A DNA stretch of 64,000 bases from Microbacterium capsulatum (GTDB taxonomy: Bacteria > Actinomycetota > Actinomycetes > Actinomycetales > Microbacteriaceae), in contig NZ_JAVFCB010000011.1 of the NCBI RefSeq assembly GCF_030865425.1, positions 1-64,000 of the forward strand, written 5' to 3'. Under the pieces are notes generated by a model. It made no database searches. It had not been told where the DNA came from and saw nothing but the letters and a program-made list of their open reading frames with translations. A program made the position numbers and the translations under genes. Position 1 is the first letter of the stretch, and every line of letters begins with the position of its first letter. This document shows positions 24,993 through 33,151 of the stretch, one piece after another.

Positions 24993-26603
24993 TCAGTGCT
25001 TCTCGTGGATGAGCGACCACGGCGACGGGAAGACGTCGACCTTCACGCGGATGATCGCCGGCCTGCGGGCCACGATCGCGCGCTCGATGCCGGCGCGCAC
25101 CCCGTCAGCGTCGGCGGCATCGGCGAAGTCGATCCCGAACGCCTGCGCGAGCGCGGCGAAATCAGGGTTGACCAGGTCGGATCCGATGAAGCGCCCGCCG
25201 TACGTGTCGCGCTGGATGCGCCACACGTTGCCGAACCGGCCGTCCTCGAAGAGCACGGTGATGAGAGGGATCCCGTACCGCTTCGCGGTCGCGAACTCCT
25301 GCAGCGACCAGCCGAGTCCTCCGTCGCCCGTCACCGCGACGACAGGGCGCCCGCCGGAACCGACCGCGGCGCCGAGCGCCGTGGGCATCGCGTAGCCGAG
25401 CGTGCCCTGGTAGCCGGGCCAGACGTACGACCGCGGCGCGTGCACGGGGAACCCGTAGCTCGAGACGTAGCCGATCTGGGTGAGCTCGTTGACGTAGACG
25501 CCGTCCTCCGGGAGGGCGCCGCGGATCGCGTCGACGAAGGCCATCTGCGGCGCGACACGCTCCCTGATCCGCTCCTCGCACTCCGCGCGCAACCGGCGCA
25601 GCTCCTCGCCCCAGCCCTGGCGTGCGGGCACCTCGGCGACGATCGCCTCGAGCACGGCGGTGGCGTCCGCGGCGATCGCCAGATCGGGGCGCCGGGGCGC
25701 GCCGAGATCGGCGGGATCGACGTTGACGAGAGCGATCTTCGCCCGGCCGGCGTTCAGCTGCTGACCGAACGGGGTGAGGAAGCGGCTTCCGAAGGAGACC
25801 ACGAGGTCGGCCGTCGCGCGCAGATCCCAGAGCGCGAAAGCGGGAAGCGCATGTGGATCCCGGGCGTCGATCGCGCCGCGCCCGTTCTCGCTCATCACGA
25901 CCGGGGCGTCGAGGCGGTCGGCGAGGGCCGCGAGCAGGTCGAACGCGTGCTGTCCCCGCGCGCCGCCGCCGACGTGGATCACCGGACGCTCGCTCGCAGC
26001 GATCATCCGCAGCAGCTCGGCGACCTCGGCCTTGGGCGCGACCGGGGCGTCGACTGTGAACGGCTCGCCCACCTCGACATCGATCTCGGCGTGCAGCAGG
26101 TCGGGTCCGAGCTCGAGCGCCACGGGACGCGGCCGCCCCGAACGCATCTGCCGGAAGCCCTCGTGCACGAGCTCGGGTATCTCCTCCGCGCGCGTCGGCC
26201 GGAGCGACCACTTGGTGAGCCCCTCGATCGTCTCGGTCTGCCGCGGGATCTCGTGCAGCGCACCCAGCCCGGATCCGACCAGCTTCGACGGGATCGTGCC
26301 GGCCAGCAGCATCACCTGCGAGGAGCACGCATACGCGGTCGCCATGCCGGCCCCGGCGTTGAGCACACCCGGCCCGGGGACGACCATCGCGACGCCGGGC
26401 TTGCCGGAGGCGCGGTGGTATCCGTCCGCCATGTAGGTCGTGCTCTGCTCATGCCGCGGCACCATCAGGTCGATCTCGTCCCGCTTGCGGTACATGCCGT
26501 CGGTGAGCCCGTCGAGCTGCACTCCGGGGATCCCGAAGACGGTCTCCACGCCCTCGCTGAGCAGGGCCTGGGTGAGTGCGTCGCCGCCTGTCATCTTTGC
26601 CAT
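24993..26603 (-). CDS. ThDP-dependent decarboxylase/acetolactate-synthase-like enzyme
   Basis: A 536-residue thiamine-diphosphate enzyme with the full three-domain layout of the POX/ALS/benzoylformate-decarboxylase family. The catalytic Glu is in PRHEQSTTYMADGYHRASG (about residue 50); the ThDP-Mg motif starts GDGGLGWSL (about 433) and ends near FGNVWR. No FAD-specific signature of true acetolactate synthase was recognised and there is no small subunit gene. In context it may decarboxylate the 2-oxo acid made by the aminotransferase to an aldehyde. The ATG at 26603 follows GAGAGG by 7 nt. It is divergent from the PucR-type gene across about 145 bp. Confidence 0.85.
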   Translation of the reverse strand: MAKMTGGDALTQALLSEGVETVFGIPGVQLDGLTDGMYRKRDEIDLMVPRHEQSTTYMADGYHRASGKPGVAMVVPGPGVLNAGAGMATAYACSSQVMLLAGTIPSKLVGSGLGALHEIPRQTETIEGLTKWSLRPTRAEEIPELVHEGFRQMRSGRPRPVALELGPDLLHAEIDVEVGEPFTVDAPVAPKAEVAELLRMIAASERPVIHVGGGARGQHAFDLLAALADRLDAPVVMSENGRGAIDARDPHALPAFALWDLRATADLVVSFGSRFLTPFGQQLNAGRAKIALVNVDPADLGAPRRPDLAIAADATAVLEAIVAEVPARQGWGEELRRLRAECEERIRERVAPQMAFVDAIRGALPEDGVYVNELTQIGYVSSYGFPVHAPRSYVWPGYQGTLGYAMPTALGAAVGSGGRPVVAVTGDGGLGWSLQEFATAKRYGIPLITVLFEDGRFGNVWRIQRDTYGGRFIGSDLVNPDFAALAQAFGIDFADAADADGVRAGIERAIVARRPAIIRVKVDVFPSPWSLIHEKH

Positions 26604-26626
26604 CGCATCGCCTCTCGTAAAAGAAT

Positions 26627-26637
26627 ATAATGAATAT
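26627..26637. promoter_or_regulatory. AT-rich promoter/operator between ThDP enzyme and PucR genes
   Basis: ATAATGAATAT is identical to 24097-24107. It sits 24 bp before the ThDP-enzyme ATG, in an AT-rich tract (26617-26650) containing TATAAT on the plus strand. The tract serves two divergent genes. Confidence 0.45.
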
Positions 26638-26747
26638 AGATCAATTTTCAGAAGCAGCGCAACGCGACGGTCGATGAGGTGGGAACCGCGAGGGTGCGAC
26701 GACGCCCTACACTCGGTCGGACGCGCAGCGCAGCACGGAGGCGAGCA

Positions 26748-27908
26748 ATGAATCTCGAAGCACAGGTCCAGGCGTACGCCGACCGCCTCGGCCGGCCGAT
26801 CATCGTGTTCGACGTCGAGTTCACCGTGATCGCGTTCAGCGTGCACGACGGCGACGTCGACCACGCCAGGCTGGCGATCATCCTCGCCCACCGTGGGTCC
26901 TCCCGGGCGCGCGAGTCGATCAAGGAGTACCGCGTCGGCCACGCCGACGGGCCGGTCCTCATCCCCGCGATCGAGGGCGGACAGACCAGGCTCGTCGCCC
27001 CGATCCGGCACGACGGCCATCTGGTGGGCTATGTGTCCTCCACACTCCCGGATGGACACCCTGCAGCGGAGGACGACGACGTGCTGCGCGCGGGACGGGA
27101 GCAGCTGGGCGTCATCCTCGCGGCAATGGCCCTGGGTCACCGCCAGGACGAGGACCGTGCACTGCGCCTGCTCAGCGGGCTCTTCGAGGGAGAGGCCGAG
27201 CAGCGCGCCCGCGCCGCCGACGAGCTGCTCACGAGCGGACTGCTCTCCCCCGCGCCGCACTACACCGCGATCTCGATCGCCGCCCCGCCCGGCGCCGCGA
27301 CGAGCGCGGCAACCCTGCGCCTGATGCTCGATCGGGCCCTCGCCAGCATCCCGGTCTTCCCCACCCTCCGAGCCGTCGGAGCGGTGGTCGACGGGGAGGC
27401 GGTGCTCGCTGTCCCCTATGAGATCGACGCGGAACGCCTGACCGCCCTGCTCGCCCAGCCCGCCTTCTCGATCCTGCGGGCAGGGATCGGCGGGGCCCAT
27501 GCCCCGCTGGCCGCGGCCCACCGGTCGCTGCGCGAGGCGCGGATCGCCCAGCGCGCCGTCGTCGTGGACGTCGCCCGCAGCAGCGTCGCGCACTGGGCCG
27601 ACCTGGGCCTCGATCGCGTGCTGCTGCAGCTCCCGCTCGAGGATCTCGCGCTGACGGATCTGCCGGAGGCCGTGCAACGCATCCTCGCCGCCCAGTCCGG
27701 CCCCGATCTCGCGCACACGCTCGAGGCCTACCTCGACTGCGGCTGCGATGCGCAGCGCACCGCGCAGGAGCTGCACGTGCACCGCAGCACGCTCTACTAC
27801 AGGCTGGATCGGATCCGCGCCATCGCCGACGTGGATCTCGCCGACGGCGGCGTGCGCCGGGAACTCCACACGGCTCTGCGCGTTGCCACCCTGGCGTCGC
27901 TGCGCTGA
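26748..27908 (+). CDS. PucR-type (CdaR-like) transcription regulator
   Basis: A 386-residue activator with an N-terminal GAF/PAS-like sensor (about residues 1-130), a central GGDEF-like CdaR domain without catalytic motif, and a C-terminal helix-turn-helix: TLEAYLDCGCDAQRTAQELHVHRSTLYYRLDRI (spans about residues 325-358). The C-terminal motif is diagnostic. Family members sense purines, sugar acids or other catabolites. The ATG at 26748 has GGAGGCGAG upstream; a longer frame from 26679 is basic and unsupported. It is divergent from the ThDP enzyme and 127 bp before an aldehyde dehydrogenase gene in the same direction, so either could be its target. Confidence 0.88.
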   Translation: MNLEAQVQAYADRLGRPIIVFDVEFTVIAFSVHDGDVDHARLAIILAHRGSSRARESIKEYRVGHADGPVLIPAIEGGQTRLVAPIRHDGHLVGYVSSTLPDGHPAAEDDDVLRAGREQLGVILAAMALGHRQDEDRALRLLSGLFEGEAEQRARAADELLTSGLLSPAPHYTAISIAAPPGAATSAATLRLMLDRALASIPVFPTLRAVGAVVDGEAVLAVPYEIDAERLTALLAQPAFSILRAGIGGAHAPLAAAHRSLREARIAQRAVVVDVARSSVAHWADLGLDRVLLQLPLEDLALTDLPEAVQRILAAQSGPDLAHTLEAYLDCGCDAQRTAQELHVHRSTLYYRLDRIRAIADVDLADGGVRRELHTALRVATLASLR

Positions 27909-27953
27909 GACGCGCGGGCCCCCACGGCCCGGCGACGGCCCGGTGGACACAGT

Positions 27954-27990
27954 CGCATAATTGACTATATTGATTGTTGATGATTATGCG
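27954..27990. promoter_or_regulatory. Dyad operator before aldehyde dehydrogenase gene
   Basis: CGCATAAT (27954-27961) and ATTATGCG (27983-27990) are perfect inverted arms around an AT-rich 21-bp centre, 46-82 bp before the ATG at 28036. Likely a regulator site (PucR- or GntR-type) overlapping the promoter. Confidence 0.5.
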
Positions 27991-28035
27991 GCCGCGCGGT
28001 CGCATGAGATGCCGCCGCACGCGAGGGAGCCTGCC

Positions 28036-29418
28036 ATGAACGCACTGCTGACGTCCGTCTCCGATCCCGCCGGCCGGCCGATCCTGGACGCGGCGACCCG
28101 CGAGGAGGTCGGCCGCGCGCCGGTTCGCACGGTCGAGGACCTGGACCGTGCGATCGCCGCCGCCCGCGAAGCCCAGCCGGCCTGGGCCGCGTTCGGTCAC
28201 GCCGAACGCTCCCGGCTACTGCGGCTCGTCGCTGACGACCTCGACGCGCACGCCGACGAGCTCGGCCGGATCGTGACCGCGGAGCAGGGCAAGATCGACG
28301 GCGCCGGCGAGGTGCACGGCGCCGCACACTGGCTGCGCGCCGCGGCCGACACGGTGCTCGAACCACAGGTGCTCCGCGAGGACGGATCCTCCCGCACCGA
28401 GCTGCACTACCTTCCTCTCGGCGTGGTCGCGTCGATCGGACCATGGAACTTCCCGGTGATGATCTCGGTTTGGCACATCGCGCCGGCGCTGCGGATGGGC
28501 AACGCCGTGGTGATGAAGCCCTCCGAGAACACACCGCTGAGCGTGCTCGCGCTGGCCGAGATCTTCCGCCGGCACCTTCCTGACGATGTGGTGACCGCGG
28601 TCTCCGGCGACCGGGAGGTGGGCGCCGCCCTCGCCGGGCATCCTGACGTGGCGAAGATCGTCTTCACCGGGTCCACGCCGACCGGGCGTCGCATCGTGGA
28701 GAGCTCGGCGAACAACCTCGCCCGGCTCACCCTCGAGCTCGGCGGCAACGACGCCGGCATCGTGCTGCCGGGGACCGACGTCGCCGCCGTCGCCGACAAG
28801 CTCTTCTGGGGAGCGTTCATGAACACCGGGCAGGTGTGCGCCGCGCTCAAGCGCCTGTATGTGCACGACTCCGTGTACGACGAGGTGGTCGACGCCCTCG
28901 CCGAACGCGCCGCCGCCGCGCCGATGGGATCCGGGCACGACAAGACCAACCGGCTCGGACCTGTGCAGAACCCGGCGCAGTTCGAGATCGTGTCGCGGCT
29001 CGTCGAGGACGCCCGCGCCCGCGGCGGACGGATCGTCGTGGGCGGCGAGCCCGCGGCCGAGCTCGGCCCGCTGTTCTACCGCGCCACGATCGTCGCCGAC
29101 GTCTCGGACGGTGCGGCGGTGGTCGACGAGGAGCAGTTCGGACCCGTGCTGCCGGTCGTGCGCTACGCCGACGTCGACGACGCCGTGCGCCGCGCCAACG
29201 GCACCGAGCAGGGCCTGGGCGCCTCGGTCTGGGGCCCGGACCCCGACGAGGCGGCAGCCGTCGCGCAGCGCCTCGAGGCCGGTACGGTGTGGATCAACCA
29301 GCACGGCGGCGTGGACCCGTCGATCCCGTTCGGCGGCACGAAGGCCTCGGGCTACGGCCTCGAGTTCGGTGTGGAGGGACTCAAGGCGATGGCCGCGACG
29401 AAGGTCATCCGACGCTGA
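28036..29418 (+). CDS. NAD(P)-dependent aldehyde dehydrogenase
   Basis: A 460-residue ALDH-superfamily enzyme oxidising an aldehyde to its acid. Motifs: GPWNFPVMIS (about residue 136), KPSENTPLS (about 158), FTGSTPTG (about 210), catalytic Glu in LELGGNDAG (about 233) and Cys in NTGQVCAALKR (about 267), EEQFGPVLPV (about 365). It is slightly short for the family but complete. The ATG at 28036 has GAGGGAG 7 nt upstream. It lies after the PucR-type gene and opposite the ring-cleavage operon. It may handle the aldehyde made by the ThDP enzyme; specificity is not readable. Confidence 0.9.
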   Translation: MNALLTSVSDPAGRPILDAATREEVGRAPVRTVEDLDRAIAAAREAQPAWAAFGHAERSRLLRLVADDLDAHADELGRIVTAEQGKIDGAGEVHGAAHWLRAAADTVLEPQVLREDGSSRTELHYLPLGVVASIGPWNFPVMISVWHIAPALRMGNAVVMKPSENTPLSVLALAEIFRRHLPDDVVTAVSGDREVGAALAGHPDVAKIVFTGSTPTGRRIVESSANNLARLTLELGGNDAGIVLPGTDVAAVADKLFWGAFMNTGQVCAALKRLYVHDSVYDEVVDALAERAAAAPMGSGHDKTNRLGPVQNPAQFEIVSRLVEDARARGGRIVVGGEPAAELGPLFYRATIVADVSDGAAVVDEEQFGPVLPVVRYADVDDAVRRANGTEQGLGASVWGPDPDEAAAVAQRLEAGTVWINQHGGVDPSIPFGGTKASGYGLEFGVEGLKAMAATKVIRR

Positions 29419-29448
29419 TCGGCCCGTGCGGCGTTCCTCGACAGGAAC

Positions 29449-29493
29449 GCGTTTCGTCGCGCTCCGGCTCCGCCGGTGCTCGCTCAACGACCT
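29449..29493. repeat. Dispersed palindrome class 1, half copy
   Basis: GCGTTTCGTCGCGCTCC...GCTCGCTCAACGACC is the right half of the class 1 palindrome, placed between the converging aldehyde dehydrogenase and flavin monooxygenase genes, where it may stop transcription. Confidence 0.75.
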
Positions 29494-29510
29494 GGGGAGG
29501 GCGGGCGGGC

Positions 29511-31160
29511 TCAGGCCGCGCCCCGCAGCAGCTCCCACAGCGCGGCCGCCTCGTCCGCAGCGGGCGCATGGCCCCGCCAGACCACGGTCTGGTCCTGTCG
29601 CACGAGAGTGACGGGCCGCGTGTACTCGGCCGGCAGCAGCCCGGCGTCGACCTCGACGACCGCGAAGGGGATCCCCCGCGCCGCGGCGCCCTCGGCGAGC
29701 GCGGCGGTGTCCGAACCCGGGGTGCAGACGACCGTGAAGCCCGCCGACAGCCGGTCGTAGAGCGAGGTGCCGTCGGCGAGGCGGAAGTGCGGGGCGCGGC
29801 AGCCTGGCACCGTCGACGGTGTGTACGCACCCATCGTGTAGCCCGGCGCGGTCTCGCCGTCGTAGCGGATGATCGGCGACGCGTCGTAGCTGTAGCCGTA
29901 GTTCAGGCCCGCGGCGGCGAACTGTGGCTCGTTGAGGTCGTGCACGGCGGCGCCGAACACGCGGCGCGCCTCGTCGCCCTCCGGCCCCTCGTCCTCGATG
30001 GCGGCGGGCAGGTCCGGCTTGGCGAGCTTCTGCTGGTGGCTCATCGCGAACTGCGAGACCTGCTCGGTGATCGGCCGGCGCTCGGCCTGGTACGCGTCCA
30101 GGATCCGCTCGTCCGCCCATCCGGCGAGGCGGGCGCCCAGCAGCCAGGTGAGGTTCAGCACGTCCGCGATCCCGGCGTTCATCCCGAACCCGGCGAACGG
30201 CACCCAGAGGTGGCAGGCGTCCCCGGCGATGAAGACGCGGTCGTCGCGGAACCGGTCGGCGAGCAGCCGCCGGGCGACCCAGTCCTCCTTCGAGACGACC
30301 TCGTAGGAGAAGTCGTCGTCGACGCCGAGGATCGCGCAGATTGCGGCATCCCGGTCGACGGATCCCGGGTTCTCCGCCTCCTCGGGCGACAGGTAGGTGT
30401 GCACGAGGAACGTCCCGGTGCCGTCGATCGCGTAGACGTGGCCGACGCGGCGGGGGTTGAACGTGTAGTAGCCCCAGGCGCGCGGCTCATCGGCCGACAT
30501 CTCGGCGTACAGGTGCGGGGCGCGGATGCAGGTGGACTGCACATGCTGCAGCACCGGATCGCCGCTGAGCTTCGCGCCGATCAGCTTCCGCACCGCTGAG
30601 CGTCCTCCGTCGGCGCCGATGAGGTAGCGGCCCCGCACTGTGCGCTCGTTCCCGCCGTCCAGGTCGCTGATCGTCGCCGTGACACCGTCGGCGTCCTGCA
30701 CGAAGGAGTGGAACCGGGTGCGGTTGAGGAGCCTGACCCCGGGCGCCGCGGCGGTGTGCCGCACGAGGATCGGCTCGAGGAAGGTCTGGTTGATCCGGTG
30801 CGGCGGCTCGGGCGTCGCCCACGACGTGTCGGGCCCGACCGTCGCGGTGTACCGCTCCCCGCTCGCCGGGATCGGGATACGCGACAGCTCGATCCCGGTG
30901 AGCGAGGTGCGAAACGCGACGTCCTGGGGGTGATTCGAGGGCAGGCCCGACGAGCGGACCTCGGCGGCGATCCCGAGTCGGCGCAGGCTCTCCATGGTGC
31001 GCGAGGCGACGTGGTTGCACTTCACATTCGGTGGCTCGAGATAGTCGCGTGTCTCGACGACGATCGCGGACACGCCACGGGACGAGAGGTCGAGGGCCGC
31101 GAGCAGGCCGACCGGGCCTGCTCCGATGATGAGGACGTCGGCGTCCAGGGTGCCGGTCAT
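29511..31160 (-). CDS. FAD-dependent aromatic hydroxylase A
   Basis: A 549-residue class A flavoprotein monooxygenase of the phenol/3-hydroxyphenylpropionate hydroxylase (PheA/TfdB/MhpA) group. It has the N-terminal Rossmann motif IIGAGPVGLLAALDL (residues 10-24), the DG motif IGADGGRSAVRKL (about 187) and GDACHLWVPFAGFGMNAG (about 315), plus a C-terminal thioredoxin-like domain. It adds one hydroxyl ortho or para to an existing ring hydroxyl. It is the last gene of a six-gene operon; its ATG overlaps the stop of an RraA-type aldolase, which places it firmly in the ring-cleavage pathway. Confidence 0.88.
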   Translation of the reverse strand: MTGTLDADVLIIGAGPVGLLAALDLSSRGVSAIVVETRDYLEPPNVKCNHVASRTMESLRRLGIAAEVRSSGLPSNHPQDVAFRTSLTGIELSRIPIPASGERYTATVGPDTSWATPEPPHRINQTFLEPILVRHTAAAPGVRLLNRTRFHSFVQDADGVTATISDLDGGNERTVRGRYLIGADGGRSAVRKLIGAKLSGDPVLQHVQSTCIRAPHLYAEMSADEPRAWGYYTFNPRRVGHVYAIDGTGTFLVHTYLSPEEAENPGSVDRDAAICAILGVDDDFSYEVVSKEDWVARRLLADRFRDDRVFIAGDACHLWVPFAGFGMNAGIADVLNLTWLLGARLAGWADERILDAYQAERRPITEQVSQFAMSHQQKLAKPDLPAAIEDEGPEGDEARRVFGAAVHDLNEPQFAAAGLNYGYSYDASPIIRYDGETAPGYTMGAYTPSTVPGCRAPHFRLADGTSLYDRLSAGFTVVCTPGSDTAALAEGAAARGIPFAVVEVDAGLLPAEYTRPVTLVRQDQTVVWRGHAPAADEAAALWELLRGAA

Positions 31161-31819
31161 CGTGCTCCGATGCTGTCGGCCGCGTCCCGGATCGGATCCC
31201 CGAGGCGGCGGAAGTCGTACAGGTCGAGGGTCAGCTCGCCCTCACGGAGACGAGCCATGTAGGCGTCCTCCTTCGTGGCACGGGCGCGGGACGCCTCCAG
31301 GATCCGGTCCACGTCGCCGACCGGCAGGATCGCGACGCCGTCGCGGTCGGCGACGACGAGGTCACCCGCGTGCACGACGCGGCCACGCAGGGTGATCGGG
31401 ACGCCGATCGTCCCTGGCCACTGCTTGACGGTGCCGCGGATCGAGATCGAGGTGCTGAACGCGCCGAAGCCGAGATCCCTCAGCTGCGCGGTGTCGCGCA
31501 CGCCTCCGTCGATCACAAGACCGGCGATGCCGCGGGCCTGGGCGGCGACGGCCATCACCTCGCCCCAGTACCCGAACGGCGCTCCCCCGCCGTCCACGAC
31601 GAGCACGTCACCCCGGCCCGCCGCCTCCAGACCGTGATGCAGCGCGAGGTTGTCGCCCAGCTGCGCCGTCACGGGCACCGCGCGACCGACGATCGCCGCC
31701 CCCTCCCACGCCGGGCGGAACGCCGGATCGAGGAAGCAGTCGAGCCCCGACGCCTCGTACAGGGTCGCGCTGCCGAGCTGCAGCAGCTCGGCGACGTCGA
31801 GCCCGTCCAGGCCGCTCAC
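31157..31819 (-). CDS. RraA-family aldolase A (CHA aldolase-like)
   Basis: A 220-residue member of the RraA/class II pyruvate aldolase family. The catalytic metal site is recognisable: GYWGEVMAVAAQ, then VIDGGVRD with the Arg-Asp pair (about residue 112). It also has SISIRGTVKQWPGTIGVPI and GDLVVADRDGV, closely matching the 4-carboxy-4-hydroxy-2-oxoadipate aldolases (LigK/ProA), which release pyruvate and oxaloacetate. Of the three tandem paralogues here this is the most canonical. The GTG start at 31819 overlaps the preceding stop (GTGA); a longer frame is antisense noise. The final step of the gallate/protocatechuate meta-cleavage route is its likely job. Confidence 0.82.
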   Translation of the reverse strand: MSGLDGLDVAELLQLGSATLYEASGLDCFLDPAFRPAWEGAAIVGRAVPVTAQLGDNLALHHGLEAAGRGDVLVVDGGGAPFGYWGEVMAVAAQARGIAGLVIDGGVRDTAQLRDLGFGAFSTSISIRGTVKQWPGTIGVPITLRGRVVHAGDLVVADRDGVAILPVGDVDRILEASRARATKEDAYMARLREGELTLDLYDFRRLGDPIRDAADSIGAR

Positions 31820-32469
31820 GCCTCGGCTCGCTGCAGGTCGTGGTATCCGTACCGGGCGCGAGCCTCGGCGATCGAGGCCCCGCCGAGCGCCGCGTCCAGG
31901 ATCGACTCCTCGCGCGCGTGGATCATCTCGGCGATCTCCAGCACCCGCTCCTCGCAGTCCTGCGGGATCGCGACGACGCCATCCGAGTCGCCGAGAAGGA
32001 TGTCGCCCGGTCGCACCGTGACGCCGCCGATCGTGACGGGCCCCTGCTCCTCGGCGACCTCGACGCGATCCTTGCCCGTGCGCATGAAGCGCCCGCGGGA
32101 GTAGATCGGATAGCCGATCGAGAGGGCGCGGTGCGTGTCGCGGCAGACGCCCTCGATGACCGTGCCCGCGATCCCGCGGTGGTGCGCGACGGCGGTGAGG
32201 ATGTCGCCCCATACGGTGCAGTCGACACGGCCGTCGTTGTCGAGCACGACCACCTGGCCCGGCTCGACCTGGTCGATGAAGTCGCCGACCGTGCCGGCGG
32301 GCACCTGGGCGCTCACGTAGCGCACGGTGAACGCCCGGCCGGCCATCCGCTGGCCATCGGCGAGCGGCGCCAGGCCGAGGAGGCTGCCCTGCCGATGGAG
32401 CTTGTCCAGCGCGTCCGAGACGGTCGCGGTGCCGAGCGCGCCGAAGCGCTCGAGGAGGGTGTCGCTCAT
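31816..32469 (-). CDS. RraA-family protein B
   Basis: A 217-residue RraA/aldolase-fold protein, second of three in tandem. The metal and pyruvate-binding frame is present (DNDGRVDCTVWGDILTAVA, then EGVCRDTHRA), so catalysis is possible, but Asp before GVCRD is replaced by Glu and the RGTVK segment of true CHA aldolases is replaced by FMRTGKDRVEV. It may act on a different 4-hydroxy-2-oxo acid, decarboxylate oxaloacetate, or form a mixed trimer with its neighbours. It lies 13 nt after copy C and overlaps copy A. Confidence 0.75.
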   Translation of the reverse strand: MSDTLLERFGALGTATVSDALDKLHRQGSLLGLAPLADGQRMAGRAFTVRYVSAQVPAGTVGDFIDQVEPGQVVVLDNDGRVDCTVWGDILTAVAHHRGIAGTVIEGVCRDTHRALSIGYPIYSRGRFMRTGKDRVEVAEEQGPVTIGGVTVRPGDILLGDSDGVVAIPQDCEERVLEIAEMIHAREESILDAALGGASIAEARARYGYHDLQRAEA

Positions 32470-32482
32470 GATGTCGCTCCGC

Positions 32483-33151
32483 TCAGGTGGTGATGTCGGC
32501 GGTGACCGCCGGGAACTGGGAGTCGTGCATGACCTCGCTCACGTCGCGGCCCGCGCGCACGGCGTCCGCCATCCGCGCCTCCCGCTCGGCGATGCGCTGC
32601 GCGAGCTCGACCACGCGCTCGGCCTGGTCGGCGGCGACGAAGACGACGCCATTCACGTCGGCGATGACGTAGTCGTACGACGCGACGGAGACGCCGGCGA
32701 CCTGGATCCGCTCGTCCATGGCCTGCTGCACGATCCGACCGCGCGCGCTGACCGGCACTGCCGCGCGGGCGAACACGGGCAGGCCCAGCGCCGCGCTCTC
32801 CTGGACGTCGCGGCAAGCGCCGTCGACGATCACACCGGAGACTCCGCGCTGCACAGCGGCCTCGGCGAGCAGGCCGCCCCAGCACGACACGTCCGTTCGG
32901 CCGTGATTGTCGATCACGACCACGTCGTCGCTCTCGGCGATCGCGACGAGCGGCGTCGCGATGTGCGTCGCGGGGCCGGCCGTGGCCTTGGGCGCCGCCG
33001 TGACGGTGCGGACGCGCCCGGCGAGCACCGCGCCCGAGTCCCACCGCGGCGGCAGTGCCGTCACCGCTCCGGGCAGGCCCAGGGTGTCCAGGGCGTCCGA
33101 CACCGCGCAGCTGTCCAGCTCGCGCAACGCGGCGACGATCGGAGCGGTCAT
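32483..33151 (-). CDS. RraA-family protein C
   Basis: A 222-residue RraA/aldolase-fold protein, first of the three paralogues. It keeps DNHGRTDVSCWGGLLAEAA and VDGACRDVQES with the Arg-Asp pair (about residue 122), but the following segment (ARAAVPVSARGRIVQQ) differs from both neighbours. Its ATG overlaps the stop of the extradiol dioxygenase gene. Three such genes in a row suggests either diversified substrate range or a heteromeric enzyme; RraA itself, the RNase E inhibitor, lacks these catalytic residues, so regulation of RNase E is unlikely here. Confidence 0.75.
   Translation of the reverse strand: MTAPIVAALRELDSCAVSDALDTLGLPGAVTALPPRWDSGAVLAGRVRTVTAAPKATAGPATHIATPLVAIAESDDVVVIDNHGRTDVSCWGGLLAEAAVQRGVSGVIVDGACRDVQESAALGLPVFARAAVPVSARGRIVQQAMDERIQVAGVSVASYDYVIADVNGVVFVAADQAERVVELAQRIAEREARMADAVRAGRDVSEVMHDSQFPAVTADITT

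Noticed and set aside
31157..33151. RraA genes as RNase E inhibitors
   Set aside because: All three keep the aldolase Arg-Asp pair and lie in a ring-cleavage operon, so an enzymatic role is more likely.
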